Part shown: one piece after another, positions 25,816-40,800 of the stretch
Numbering within the stretch: position 1 is the stretch's first letter
Layout of the letters: each line of letters starts with the position of its first letter
Assembly (NCBI GenBank): GCA_022316685.1
Contig: JAKJHU010001334.1
Location: 16,650-80,649, forward strand
DNA: 64,000 bases
Source: Progne subis subis
Taxonomy: Eukaryota > Chordata > Aves > Passeriformes > Hirundinidae
Direction of reading: 5' to 3'
Position numbers and translations under genes: made by a program
Notes under the pieces: model-generated
The model's input: the letters and a program-made list of their open reading frames with translations, nothing else
Databases searched by the model: none
What the model was told of the DNA's origin: nothing

Positions 25816-28800
25816 CTCTGTCTGTAGGGCTGGCAGGGCAGTTGTCTGTGCAGCTAACTGAGGGCATGTGTAACTATGAGAGCAAATCATATTCTCATGG
25901 GAAGCAAAAGAATAGAGATTCAGACTTTGCAAGTAACATTTGATGTCATCAGTAGCGGAATTGTATCTGCAATTTTTATTCGTACAGGGTTTCAGGCATA
26001 AGTCGTAGTGCTTTGAAAAATTTCAGTAGCAAATCACTATGTGAAGTAGGAAAGCTGTTTGGAAAAAATAATATTTTTATATATTTCTCCCCAACACTGG
26101 AAGTATCAGAATTGGCTTTTTTTTATTAAGCTGAATGGTGCATTTTCTTAGGGAAAACACAACCGTAGCCTCCATAAGCAGAAGAGCAGCTGTACTGGTG
26201 AATATCTTTATTGGAAAGTAAACTTCTTTATTTAGCAGCATTGTCAACTGTTTTGTTATTGAATCACTGCTCGCTATGTCTTCCTTTCTGCCTTCTCTGT
26301 TGCACTCACTAAGGCAAAGCTTCCTTCCTAGATCTGATTTCATTGACACTTGCTCAGTTTCATGAGCTTTGCCTTACCGACTTGGTGGCCTCCCTCGTAG
26401 CTTTGGTGAAGGGAGAAACAATCCTGCCCCTGACTACAAATAAATCTTTCCAGTTGGTGTGCCCAGAAATGAAATCTCTTATGCAAGGCATCCAATCTGC
26501 ATTCCAGTTCCTGAGATGGGAATTGGGAATGCAGCACTCCCATGTGTCAGTGCAGTCTGCAGGAAGGTGTATGTTTATGGCCTAATTTTTTTTTTCTTTC
26601 TTTCTCATTAAACCTGTTAAAAACATTTAAACTTTTTGTTTTTTGTTTAATAGGAGAATGCTTTCAATTCAGAATGGAGCAGAGTCAGGTTATGTATTTA
26701 CCTCACCATGAGAGTTGTTGATGAGCAGTACGCAATTTCCAGTGTTTCCAGTGAAGGCTGAGCGCTAAGGACATTTTTAGGATGAAGGTTAGGAGGCCAG
26801 TGCTGCATTTGTCTAATAACAAACTTTGATTAACTTAGGTTGGTTTAACTTTTTTAGCCACTGAACTCTGGGCTGAGCTCTTAGGGGTTGCTACTCCTTT
26901 ACAGGTCATGCAAGCAGCCTTACTCCTCTGCAATATAAGCCTGGTTGTACCTACGAAGGGAGTGGGAACTTGGAGAACCTGCTCCTTCCTACCGCAGGAG
27001 AAGGCAAGAGGGGCATCGAATGCTGGTGTCTGGTCTTCTCTGTCAGCTTACAGTGCATAGGAGGAGGTGGTGGGGGAAGCAGTTGCTCCCTAAGCACTTT
27101 TACCCCCACCTTTTCTGGGAAGGGAAGAAGTGGCAGTCTAAATGGAGTCATCTTGTGGACTGGCACTGGCTGCTCAGTGACCTGTTGGGTCTTGTTGACT
27201 TGACTGAGGAAGTCTCCAACAGCTGTGAATGAGCTTGCTCATGGATTTAGCCTGTGCCTTTGAGAGCTGTAGTTGGAACAAGTGGTTGAGGCCCCTTAAT
27301 CGATGACCTTGTTATGGTTACTTATTTCTTTGGAGGAAATGGAGCTGGAAAAGGCAAGATTATCACTCTTCTGTACAACTTTTCTGCCTGAGCAAGTGAA
27401 GTTTTGTAAAGACATCAAAAATAGAGAGACACACACAAAGCTGACAGTGCTTCAGGATGTTGGAAATGCTGGGTGCAGTGATCTTCTGAGGTGGTGATGG
27501 CTCTGATGATTCTGTTGCTGCTGTTGCCAGGTTTATGTTCAAATTAAGTCAGTTCTTTGACCTTTCTGTAGGTGCTGCAGTCAGAGCAGGAATAGCATAA
27601 GCAGTTTGAGATTGTCTGCCCGAGACACGTGTGCACGTCGGGTTAAACATTTCTCAAAGCATTCCTGAGGCTTTGACATTCGCAGAACTGGTTAAGATTC
27701 TGTTACCTGAGACATGACCTCGTTAGATTGATTCGCTTATGACTTGCATGCCACAGTTTGCCTGCCAGATATAATTGAATATATATTTGTTTCGTGTAGG
27801 TTTGGATAGGTGTAAAGAAAGGGATTTTTAAATGTCCCTGTAAATCGACATTCCTGTCATAATCTGTCAGGATTAGAGAAGTAGAGGGAAATGAGTGTAA
27901 GATTCAAGACAGAAGTTGAAAAAGGAAGGAACATCTAGTTTCATGTTAATGAACTTAAATGCCTAGTTTAACTTTTGCTAGAAGTTTTAGATTTTAACAT
28001 GATTCTAGTTCTAAAGGAAGGTAGTAATGATAAGTAAAGATATATTCAGGTAATCCCTTGTTTATTTCCTATTTGCTAATTTCTTATCTATAGTTTAAAA
28101 AAATAGCAGTGTAAATGATTTTTTTTCTATAAATAATAATACATCTTTTTGTAACTTTTCATGGCAAGCACTGGATTCTGCATACTGGAAAACAGTGGGA
28201 ATGACTCTCTATTTAATCTTGTATTGGATGTATTTTAATTATGAACTTTGTCAGTCAGAAGAGCATCTCTGGAATTCACTGTTGAATTTGCCATTCTTGT
28301 ATTTTAATATATGGCCTGGTATGAAGCTCTGGGAGAATGACCAAAGATCTGCAAAATCTCACTCCACTCTGAAGTAATCAAGAGTCCTGTCATTTAACCT
28401 AGGCACAGAAAGCAATTGGGTGATAAATCATAAGTGCCTTTATGGCAGGCACATGGGGATGCATTTCTTGACAAAAGTTTAAGTTGTGCAAGATGAGAAG
28501 TGTCTTTTTTGGAAGGAGGGGAAGCTTGTTTTACTTTTAGTGAAAGAATTACTGGCATATCATCCCACTGGCAGCAGTGGAATCTGCTTGTTGGCAGTCG
28601 CTGAAGAGAACATCCCATTTTGATTTAAAGATTATTTTCTGCTTCAAACACATTCCTGTAGTGGTTCCCATGGTTAATACTGCGCTGGAGTAGCAGAACA
28701 AGTGATTTACAATCAGCCCTGCTATTTTATGAAGCACGGCCTTTTATGCATATATTTTCATTTTTCCTTTGTTACATCAAGGTGCTGTGGTTTTGATTTG

Positions 28801-31800
28801 GACTTTGTGTTTGGCTTACATTCAATGTGTGTTAGCCTTAGAATTTTTTGTGTAGAAGTTCAAACAACTAACAAGCAACTTGTCATTTGTTAATTATTTT
28901 TAACCCTCTAACCATGTGAATGCTCGGTTGTTACCTTCAAATGCTTTGGAATGATTCCAGTAACTGTGATGCTCTACCTTGTGGAAGCTTGTGCCATCCT
29001 CTCTGAGTTTTCCTCCGAGGAGCTTTCTCCTTCACTTTGCTAGAACAGAGGAACAATTTAAAGTTTTCCAATATAGAAGGAGTGATTGTGGTTTCCATGA
29101 TCTCCACCCTGACTTGAGAGTTCCTCCTTTTCCTGTTGCTCCCACCAAGGGTGCACCGAAGGGCGCTTTGAAATGCGTTTGGCAAAATGAGGAAATGGAT
29201 GCAGGAGGAAGTTTTGTGCTGAGAAAACGCGCTCTGAAGTTAGCATGTAGCTGTTACATGGATGACTGTGCAGCACCCAGTTTGGCCCAGACTTGCCAGC
29301 TCTTTGGGTTTCCAGTTAGCTGCAGGTTAGTGTGCTGTGCTGGCCCTTTAGAAATGTGGGTTGCTCTGGTTACAGTGATTTTGGCAGGATGACTCCCACA
29401 GTAATCCCTCATGGCTCCGGGGATGGGTGGGAGCAGACAGCGCTCTTCAGATTTGTGTTGTGCCAGATCCCCAGTACATGCCGTGTGTGTTTTATGATAA
29501 GAATTTCTCAGAAGTGTTCCAGAAGGCTGGTTTAAGCCTGTGATGTTTTATCTGAAGATTTTCACTGTAAAGGGAGGGGAAAGGGGAGGAAAGAGGAAAG
29601 GCTTCTGTTGTATGTCAGGGGGATTCCAGGGAGCTCTGCCTGAATTCTTGGCATCCCAGCCCAGTGGCTGTGCTAAGCCCAGGGCATGATTTATTCTGTG
29701 GGATCCCACCTGCTCCCCCATGCCTGCAGTGCTTTTGCCATCTTTTCCATGCTGTTGTTATGTTCAAAAAGTACCAGCATTTCCTGAAATTTCATATATT
29801 TTTGAAATTTGAAGTCTTGTTTGCACCAAACAGAACCCTGCTCCATCTTCAGGGAAATTTCATGTGAATTAGTAGCTGTGCAGATCAAATGAACTACATT
29901 TTTCTGTCTTACAATAGAATATTGTGTCTTTCCTTTTTCTTTTTATTGTGGCCGTGAGACTTTATAGCGTAAGTGCACTGGAGGATGCTCACCCAGTCAT
30001 CTCAACCTCTTATTGACTTTGCACCTCTTTGATTTTATAATTTAGCCTAAAGTCTTATTAATGTACCTAAGTGTGTAAATATTTGGAGATTTATAGGAAT
30101 GTCTAATGGCTTTAACTGTCTTAAGAGATTATTATTTGCTACTCACTGGTCTATTCCACATGTAGTCATGTAGTGCTTCTTGTTACAGAAATTTTTGCAT
30201 CCCCTAATGAAACTCATTTGTCCTGTTGCGTTCTGCTGTTCAGTCATTGAGACCTTCAACCTGATCTGTAAGACTGGCACTAATCAAGCAGTTGCAATTT
30301 TGGGTGCACCCTGCAAATTTCTGAGATTTTTACATTTAATTTTCCTGATAGTGAATTGAATTAAGAAATTTTGTAAGCTTGAATGAACTCAGAGATAGGA
30401 TTTTTTTTTTTTTTAGTTAGAAGTTCTATCTTGCGTGCTTCTATTATTTTACCCCAGAGCTTGCTTGCTTTTTTTTTTTTTTCTTTTTATTGCTGATGCT
30501 GACATGACTCATCAATTTGGCTACAGAAACCTAACCCATGTTTGTTTGTTTTTTTTTTCTTTAGGCACTCAGCGTTACTGAAACTCTGATCAAACCTTTG
30601 GAAAGATTTAGGAAAGAGCAGCTAGGAGCTGTAAAGGTTTGTCCCTCCTTGCCTTTAGAAGTTTGTTCAGTTTCTCTGCTTGGATTGCATTGTAATAGGG
30701 ACATGTAATTGACAGAAACATGATTGTTTATATTTCGTGTGTTCGCACTTTTTTTGTTTCTACTTTGAGAACTTGCTTCAGAAACAAATGGAATGTTTCA
30801 AGAAGAGAAGAATGTGTCCTTTCCCTTCCTTCATTCCACCTCCCTTATCTCCTCTGTCTGAAATAGGAGGAATTCTGCTAACAGCCTGCCCCCCCCTTCC
30901 TAATGGGTAACCCTGTTTGGCTTTGAATTTGCCTGCAGTTGCACAATCAAAGGCTGAAAAATATTAACTACCTAAAGGAGCTCGCTCATCCATTTGCCTT
31001 TAACTGCATTTTTGCCACCTGCAAGTGAGAATTGCCTTTATTTAATTTTTGGTTTTGAATAAACAACTCATTTCTGTTCTGTATGCATGAGAATAATAGG
31101 GATGAAGAGGCTAAGGACAAGATCTCATTGAAAGTATTTTTGGTAAGAGTGTTTGGTAATTTTTTTAAGATTGTCACTAAGTTGTGCATATTTAAAAAAA
31201 AAGGAAAAGTTAACTTCATGTATTCAGTATGCACTAGACTTCTATAAAAGTAACAAGCACAAATTTATATCTGTCTACCTTTCTTCTTGCAGTGAGAAAT
31301 TTAAGTGCTTATTAAAAAAAGTAGAAAAGAAAGCAGCATCTTATTACAGTTTTCTGTTGTAATACTCAATACATTTTCAAAATACCTGCATATGGTTTAT
31401 TTTATGATTTTGTGGCTTCATCACCAGTGGTATTTAGTAGCTAAGACAGTGTTTCATGTATGAGAGCACTATACATTTTGACTTTGGCAGGAATGATTAG
31501 CAGGTTCTGCATATGATTTCAGTGTTCATGAACTGAAAAGGCTATGTTTATCATAAATTCTTTCAGTTCAATGGTTCAATGAACTTTATGTAATTTTATG
31601 GACTTGAGAGAAGTATATTAGGTGACCCAGCCAACACACAATAAAAACTTGGCCTGTAATATAGCCAGTCTTCCAAGGAAAGAGAAAAGTTGTTCTGAAT
31701 GTAACTGATTGTCATAGAAGCAGCTGTGTAATAAATGCATGATTTCAGCAGTATATTTGCTGTTAAAGAATATTGCTGGTTTGGCGGTGAGAACTACTGC

Positions 31801-34800
31801 TTTAAGCTATCTCATATCTGTGCTCATTTCCTAGTCAGAATTCTCTCCCTGATGCTTCTAAGATAAATTACATTCACACAGCCTACATCTCCCATTATTT
31901 TTGGATGGGTGTTTCTTTCCTCGTGTCCCTGCATACTGTTTCTGTGAAGCTGTAGCTCTTATTTCTGATCTAAACTTTTTTTTTTTTGGCATAATTCTCA
32001 ATGACCTTTACATAGAAGTCTTACATAATTGTATATTGTTTAAATAAAAATCCTCTAAAAATATTTAGCTCTTGGAATATTTGTAACTGAATATTCATTC
32101 AATATAATCAAAACGCTGACATTGGAAATATAACTCTGCTTAGCTCTGAAAACCAAGCTATGGCATCTAGTGGTGAAATATATCTGCCACATTGTGTACT
32201 ATTTGCTTTAGGAGAGATTTATGCTCTACCATTGCAAAATAAAAGCTGAATCTGCTGCTGCAGATTTTTTCTGCATCTTGCATCCCTTTGCTGATGAAAT
32301 GCTCTGAGTTAAGCTTAAGAAGAAAAAGAAGAGGAGGAAAGTTTAGCTTCATAGAACTGGAAGCTGAAGCACTTATTGAATTATTCCTTAGTGAAAGGTG
32401 TTGCTGCACTGATCCCAAGCTATGTATGTAAAGTTTCTGGCTTTGCCTGTTAAGAAGTTAAGAGAACTCTTTTTTTCTTTTTTATTTTTTTTTTTCTGGG
32501 AGCATTCAAATGTTCACCACATCTATAGAAATTTTGGTAATATAAACACAAAGATTCACCTCTTTCCCTGTACTCTTTGTTCCTAATTCCCCGTATTGCT
32601 AATATGTTATCTCTAGTCACCCGGGTAATATATGCATGTTTCTCAATTCATGACAAATATTTTTCAAAGACTGCTTTTTTTTAAAAGAAATTCTGCATCT
32701 CAGAGTGGGGGAAAAATAAAATAAATCTGGCAGAAGTCCTTGCTGAGAAGCAATCCTAAACAACCTCTTTGATGTAATGCCATCTTAAGAATCTAATGGT
32801 TCAGAAAACAAAACTGTGTGTCTCTTATAATGTAGTATATATAGTATTATTTAAAATGAAAGGTTAAGAGGAGAAAAAAAGAGCAATTATGTCTGTAGAG
32901 TTGAACCAGGGATTTGATTAGAATACATTTAAATGTGGTTTCAAATCTACAGATGAGGAAAAATATTTTGATTGAACTAGTATCTTTCTGATTAGTAAAT
33001 CTGTCAGTTCTTGAATATGTACTTAAATACTTGATTTTACTTATTTGATGTTATTTGCAACTGTAATCAGATATACTAAAAATAGCTTTGAAACTGGTTG
33101 GTTGAATTAATGAATACTGATTTTTGCCTTAATACACTGGAATTGAGGAATCAATTTGTTTTATAATATCTTCTACTAAATTAGATACAGAAACTCGGAT
33201 TTCCTAAAAAAAATGTAGTGATGTCCCTCTTCCAATACGTTGCTTTTGGTGGTCAGAGAAATGGATTTTCATTGTGTCAATTATATTCATAAGTGTCTGT
33301 AAGAGTTTCTCTTTTGATACTATGATAATAAGCTTTATGAATATTTCTTATTGGGTTTTTGTCATAGGCACAATAAAATTCTGGTAGAAATAGGAATTCA
33401 GCACTGAGGTTGTTGTATAGCTTTAAAATTAAGAAATCCTATGGAATATAGAGGTGTATTTGCTTTGGGTTTCAAGCTGTTGGAACTTTTCCCTTGTCAA
33501 TTTCAGAAAGTTATTTTTTCAGTGAAACTGGTATTTCTATGTGATACTTTTTATTCAAAACCAAGGTGGTGTGGATGATGCCTGTAAGTAATGAAGAGTG
33601 CAATGAATCAGCAAGAGGTCGTGTTTTTTGCTTTTTTAACTTAGAAGATGTAAACATCTGTGTCATAAGCTACACCATAATGATGGGATGGGATTTCATT
33701 TCAAGTTAGCCTTCAAATTAATTTTTAAAAAGAGATGGAGCATATTTTTGCCTGCTTACTGGAGCTATGGTATTTTTTTCTCTTTGTCCCTAATGAACTA
33801 CAATTTAAAAATAAGAAAATAGTACACTTTTATATTTACATGCTTGCTACTTTGTTTCTGTGTCTAGGAGGAAAAGAAGAAGTTTGATAAGGAGACAGAG
33901 AAGAACTACAGTTTGTTAGAAAAGCATTTGAATTTATCAGCTAAGAAGAAAGAGCTACAATTGCAAGAGGTATTGTTGCCTCTCTTTTTTTTATGCGGGC
34001 TGAAGGCTTTGGAATAGGTAAATATACTTATGCAAGTGCAGAAACAGCATTCTCAGTGGTAAAACAATCCTCATCTGGAAGGGTTGGTGAGAAAAGCAGT
34101 GTTTGCTAGAGTTAGTACCTCCACCATTTTCTGAATCGAGGGTTTTGTGTGTATGAAGTGCTGAGCATCATGTCATTTTTTTATGTATAGTTGAGGGAAT
34201 AGTGAAATGCAAACATACTGTGAACAAGTCTGCATTTCTTACAAGGCTTTACCACTCATGTAATTTGCATTGCATTGTGAGTATTGACTGAATGTCCTCT
34301 AGTAATAATTTATGCAGAGGGCAGCAAGACTTGTATTCCCAAATGAAGTGGGTTTTTGCCTTTTTCTCACGTTTTGAAGATTTGTTTTGGGATTTTTTTT
34401 TTTTTTTTTTTCTTTTTTGAGTAGTGCTATAAAAAAAGTTTGTTGACAAATTATAACTGAAAGATACATTTTGCCTGGCATTCCTTCTCCCTCTCTGTGT
34501 TTATTATCATCATTAACTTACTTGTAATAGTTTTCATTTTTGGAGCAACAGAAAATATATGTGAGAAAACTGCTGGGAAATCTTCTAGAGACTTCTTGTA
34601 GCCAGAAGGACTTTTTTTTCCCAGATAAATGTAATTATGTCAGAATTATTAATGCTCAGACTATAAAAACCTTCATGTTTTCCTCAGGGAAAACTCCTGT
34701 CCCTGCCCTTTACCCCATCCCAAATATTCTATGCCATTTTTCATAAAAATGGTGAATATTACTGGCCAAGTTATTCAGGAACTTCCCTACTCCTGAATTT

Positions 34801-37800
34801 CACTAAGGTGTCACTTCACCATGCTGCATTTGCAACGTAGACCCTCAAAAATGTAAACGAGTGTCTTTTGGGGCGTTGAGTTGTCCCAGTGAAGTTACTG
34901 GGCACGGCTGATGTGTCAGGACCTGTACTTCTGTCAAATTGATCAGCTGCCAAAGAGCCTGACACAGAGAAGATGATAAATGGCTGATTATGATGGCTTG
35001 ATGAAATACGGTTCTCGATATCAAATCTGAAATGAGACCTAACCTCAGTGGAAAAATACATAATGCCTGTAAGAGGCATTTTGAAGCTGTATCAAATATA
35101 GCCTGAAGCTTTAGAGCATGTGTGAAGTCTGGAATGAGCAAATGCATTTGTTTTAAATGTCCTTCAAAGTTTCACGAGCAAAAGTTCTGAAATTCTTCAG
35201 TCAAGCTCTCACATTTGGGCATTTAATTTTTGAAATGTAAATGTATAAGCAATTTAAAGAGAAAAGGCCTTTGCAGCATGTTGTCAGAGGAAAGAGGAAA
35301 CAATTTTTTGCACAAGCTTAGAGAACAGGTGCCTATAGTTGCATTATAATGTATATAATTCAGTTTTATTCATATCTAGTTGTTTCAGTTCCTGACTGGA
35401 GTAAATACTGCAGTGATGTATTTGACAAAAATTTGATGAAAAACATGCTGCGTTGTGGAGCATGTCTTAACATGAGCACAACTTCTGACTCTCCTGGTGG
35501 CAGGATATTCCTGTAATTTCACTGGGGCATGATGTGTGTCCTATTTCTCTCTTTCTTCAGCAGTACACAAACTACAATGCTGGGTGCATGGGGAGGGTCA
35601 TGCCTCAAAAAACAGAGAGTGATTATGTATTCTGGATTCTGTGGTGAGCCAGATGGCCTTGAAGATCCACTTCAGAGTCTCTTTCCAGGGTGTTGTGGTA
35701 ACCTTCATGTATATGTGATTAGAAGCTTAGCTGACAACTCAGTTCCTGTGTTTAAATGCTGACAACTCAAATAATTCCTGTGTTTATAGGCTGACAACAA
35801 TTGCACAGTTTATGGGATGCATCAAAATGCCATGGTTTGTTGAAACACTTTTGCTTACTGAAATACTTATCAGGGCTTTATTTATTTAGTGGCATTTGTG
35901 GTTATGCCCCTTTAACTGCTGAGAGTTCTCCAGCATCGAGCAGTAAAGCTGAGCACGTCTTAAGGCAGAACTGTCTTAAAGCTAATTGGCTTATCCTCTT
36001 AAAGCACAGCAGTCACCCTTCTGCCTGAGGGGTGTAGTCTCAGTGCTTAAGAGAGACTCTGACAGTAAGTCTTGTCTTTCCACCTAACCCTTTCTTCACT
36101 TCCTTTGGTAATACACTGTTAGAAGCATTTTGTATTATCTTTGTGGGCGAAGATTGTTAGTTACTTGGAGTAACCTTTTCTTTAATGTTTTTAATAACAG
36201 TTTCTCTTACCAGATTTTAAGAGTCACGTAAATGAATCTTACATGTACCTCAAATAATGACTTCATGAACTAATAGGTAGATGCTAGAAAGTGAAATGCT
36301 TGTATGCACACGGATGGCACTGAAACGTAACTGTTCAGCATCAATATGGTGTTGGCATTTCTGATCTCTGCAAAGCTCTGCTAAATACTAGCTGCAGGTA
36401 GAAAGGCTGCATTTTTAGCAGGGGGAAACTTGTGGAATGTTGTACCAGTAAGTGAGTTTTTTTTTCTATTATGTTTCTTGCAAGTCAGAGTGAGCACAGG
36501 TGTGGGATGGGTACAACAGTATTCTGGCTATTTACAACAGTTATTTTGCTTATAGGGTAAAACTTAGAACACCAGCACTGTAGTTTTCAAAAATAACATT
36601 TTCTTCCTTAATTTGATTGGAGAGAAAATTTGCTCCTTTTCTAATGGAAGATGCTCTTAGCTCCCACTCTCTGCTTGGGCAGGTACCTTTGCAATGCTGT
36701 TAAAAGTTGGATTCCCTAGAAAAGAAGCTTGAAGAAGTGTTGCTGGAATTTTTCTAAAAAATCTAGCCTTGTGATTCAAAACAACGTATGTTACCTAATG
36801 AAAGGGAATTGCTGCCCCTGTTTACTAGTAAATGAATGATCTGTGTTGTAACAAATCCCTCAAATACAGTGAAAATTATCTGCTTGCCACTTAAGTGTGT
36901 GTGTGTTATCCTGAAGCTGTCTGCAAAATGTCTGTGAAACTTCATGAGGTGTGCTGTGTGTGCAGGCAGATAACCAGGTGGAGCAGAACAGGAAACACTT
37001 CTACGAGCTGTCCCTTGAGTACGTGTGCAAGTTGCAGGAGATACAGGAGCGGAAGAAATTTGAGTGTGTGGAGCCTGTAAGTATCAGTGGATTCAACCTA
37101 CCCTACCTTTCATAAGGCATGGAGAAGGAATGCATTTGGACAAAAGCCAAGCTCTGCTTTCTGGAAAACACAACCAATTAATTGCGTGACTTAACAGAAT
37201 TTAAACCAGCTTATTACGTCTGTACAGATTCCTAGTGCAGATAAACTTAACCAGAAGAGTTGATTTGGACTCACTGATGATGGTTTTCAGAAAATGCCTG
37301 AAACCTTTTTTGTACTGCAAAAACCTCAATTCACATTGTGAGATAGAATAGAGGACTCGAGAAGATGTTGGTGTCAGGATTCTTGCCTTGGGTTTTCTAA
37401 CCAGTGAAATGTTATTGCTGACTAATGTGAGGAATCTAATTTTAATTTGTCTTGGAAGCCTGCTAGTAAAGAACTGCAGATATAAATCAATTAGGAGGGT
37501 CCTGGATAAGAAACCCATTTCTGGATAGCCTGGTACATTTAATTTCACTTGCAGTTGAATCAGAAATCATGGAGTTAATTGAATTTTGGTGAAAATTGTG
37601 CTGGTACTGATGAGACTTTCTTAAATCTATGAGAAGAACTTATTCAAAAATTTTCTGAAATGTACATTAACTTGGTATTTTAAATACAAATTTATCAAAC
37701 AAGAAGAGAACAGTACATGTAATACTGAGAATAAAGGGATAATGAATTGTAGAAGCGACTTCCATTCTCTTATGCTCTGAAGTCTGTGCTTTTGGGCCAA

Positions 37801-40800
37801 GTCTGTCCTTTTATTCTGATACAATTGCTTTAATGTAATAATGAAAAAAAGTTTCAAATTACCCTAATCAAAAGAGTTGGTCATTATGCAGTTAGTAAGA
37901 ACTGTCTATTTTAATATAGGTAATATCTGCATGAAAAAAAAATGTTAAAATACTTAAGGGGAAATAAATTACTGCAATTATATTAGTGTTGTTTAAAGAA
38001 TGGCAAAACGCTGTGAAAAGAATGGTTATGTGGGTTGGTGGGTTTTTTTTGTGTAGATACGTGGGCTTTTTTCTTTTTTTAAAAATATGTTTTTTTAAAA
38101 TTTTTTTCTAAGCCTGAATAGCTTTATATTTGCTTATTGTGTTTCAGACCATTTGAAATTTCCTCAGAGCTAGACTAGAGAAATGAATCCTCAAATTATG
38201 TTCTTGCAACTTGTCCCTTTCTCATTTCTGAAAGCTCCTTCTGGATGAGGCTGAACATTATGTTTGCCTAATTTGTACTTGAAGTTTACTCTAGACTAGA
38301 AGCTGAAATTATTTTGTACCAAGTTCTTATTTCCTTTTCCCTTAATAGTACTTAGTTTGTGTTTTTTGCTTTTTTGGAAAATGATTTATTTGCTATATGA
38401 CTTCAGGCTTTTATTAAATGCATTCTTTGGCTGTTCCCTTTAGAGCGTTGCTCTTTTATGTCTCACTTGCTTTGTTCCAGCGCCCTGAACTAAACAGGAG
38501 AGTTAGGCAGGACTACATCTCATGCTGCTTCCAGTGTAGCACAGTTTGTTTGTTCTTTTCGATTGAAATACTGAAGTCAGCATATGCTAAGTGGGTCACT
38601 TGCTGGTTCTGACAGAAGGTCAGATCTGTGCACAAAAAGCAGCAATGGGGAAAGCTTCCTTCTTCCAGCAAACCAGATGACTGACGTGGAAGTCATCTCC
38701 ACGTGGTCATTAGCAGGGAGAGGAATGACCGGGGAAACGGTGACTAAAAGACACAATGATCATTACCTCCTTCTGCACAAATACGTGTTCCAGACATCAC
38801 TGGTATCAGAGCAGCTGTAGGAAAATGTTACGTAGGAAAGTTTGGGAACATGGGATATACGATTCCCTATGGTCAAATGGAAAGTGGAGATCAGCTGTGA
38901 AATTCCAGAGACAGGACCATCCAAAATGTTTGTGTAAATAGATCATCATTTGGATTTAAATGTTACTCATTAAGTGTAGGCATTAGTGGAAACTTATTTT
39001 TAAATAATCATTTTGTAATCTGTCTTTCCAAGAAAGCCTACGTGCAGAAATTGTATTGAAGAAAATGGGGTTTTTGTTCTAACAAGTCTTTTATTTCTCT
39101 TTCAGGTGCTATCATTTTTTCAGGGTTTGTTCACTTTCTATCACCAGGGATATGAACTTGCTAAAGACTTCAATCATTACAAAATGGCCCTGCAGATAAA
39201 TATACAAAATGTAAGTCGAGCCTGCTTTTGTGAGTAATATCACTCGCTGAAGTTGCTGCGTGTGCAGTATCTTTATTGCCAACGCTTAGTTCCACGTGAG
39301 TGCATTGCCTGTGAATTTTGGGGATATGGTGCCATCTCCTGGATAACCAACCACACATCACTGAACAAATCTCTAATTTCAATGAGTTCTTTGTAATTTC
39401 TAATAATACTGTAAAAACCAAGCATGAAGTAAAAGACTTCCACTCCTTTAATTTTTTTTTTTTTTTTTTTTTTGAGACAGAAATAATGCAAGGATTATTT
39501 AAAAACGAATGAAGTCTGTTAAAAATGCATACAACACTGGATAATTCAGAGTATGGGTAATTAAATAAAAAGTTTTCAGTGTTTTGGGTGTGCTTTGAAA
39601 TGGAGTATGTGGTGGTCATGTCTGAGGGTCATTCCCTATAGGGTTACATTATCCATGACTAAGAAGAGGGAAGAAAACCAGCTAATCACAGCAGTGTGGA
39701 GTGAGTTTGTCTTGCAGCAGCCCTTTCAGACAAAAACATCCCTGTTGGTTTGTGGTGCAGAACTGTGTAAGAAGACTTGATGTTGGCACCCGTGGCGTAT
39801 TTGACAAAATTATGTGTTCCTCCCCTCCAAGGACAGGCAAACGGGGCCACCACTAGTTTAGTGTGCCCTCATCCCAAATCTCCCAGTGTGAGCAGGACTG
39901 GGAGAGCAGAAAACAAAGTGAAGGCTGAAGCAGAGGGACTGAGAGAGTCACTAGTCAGATGGTCTGTTTGCTTCCTTGAGATTTATGAAGCTTGCTCAGA
40001 GGAACTTGGGTGTGCCAGAGGTCTCTTGGTAGGAAGCGAAACCACACACCTTACTGCAAACAATCAGTTCCTGATGGTGCATTTGTTTTGTTGACCTCTG
40101 AAGGCATCTGGAATTAAGACACAGAAACTACTTCTTGGAGAGGACAGTCTGTTTTTAGAAATGGCTTAACTAGCAGGGAGGCGGAAGGGAGGATTACAGT
40201 CGCTGTAACGCACGGTGATGTGATTTGCGTGTCACAATACCATTCCTCTCATTTTCTTCCTGTGTGTTCGAGTGGCAAGTTTCCTTTTGAGCTGTTGTTT
40301 GGTTTGAGAAGGGGAACTGATTAGTGGTGACTTCATAAGCAGATTTTTGTGGTAGAAATCAGTGCTTGTGGCGGAGATGTCAGGCCAGACTTGCTTTTTC
40401 TGTGTGCTTAACAAGTGAGGAGCAGCATAGAGGGGAACTGATGCCCTCTGATGAAATGTGAGAGGGAAGCTCTGATGCAGTTTTGAAGAGCTGGGTTTCA
40501 GAATATAGATGAAAAAGAGCCAGTGGAATGATCTGAAGAAATGATGAGGAGTAAGAAAGTAAGCTAATCTCAACAGCTGCATTTTCAATTGACTGAATGG
40601 TATCACAGTGTGCCCCAGCAAATTCTAAAGAGCTTGAGCTTTGCAGCTCAAGTTTTATGAATAGATACAGGCTGCAGAGAGAAGGCAGAACTAGGCTCAA
40701 CAACTATCTGAGGTAAAAAGAGAGTAGAGGAAGCATTTGAAAAGATTGAGAGAGGACATGACACATTCTCCTTTGTGCTGAAGATCAACAAGACATCCCA

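Larger units (their letters stand above)
18435..30564 (+). other. 12.1-kb intron
   Basis: The largest complete intron in the window. It contains a (TTTG)n/poly-T tract at 22524-22574 and a (TA)18 run at 25777-25812. I see no CR1 or LTR. The longest open frame is 137 codons at 28979-29392 and has no recognisable domain or splice support. A G-rich segment at about 26940-27240 is also open in two frames but is unassigned. The intron ends in a T-rich tract and TTTAG. Confidence 0.85.
33970..36965 (+). other. 3.0-kb intron
   Basis: Contains a 20-nt T run at 34393-34412, a 28-32 bp tandem duplication at 35730-35798, and a segment at about 34816-35150 whose mixed composition looks like conserved non-coding DNA. 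No transposable element is recognised and no coding potential beyond short chance frames. Confidence 0.8.

Noticed and set aside
28979..29392. 137-codon open frame on the + strand in the 12-kb intron
   Set aside because: No recognisable domain, no promoter or polyA context, composition like its surroundings; an open frame of this size is expected by chance in 64 kb.
39170..39619. 149-codon open frame on the - strand
   Set aside because: It is antisense to exon 6 and crosses a 22-nt T run that yields poly-Lys; no family resemblance.
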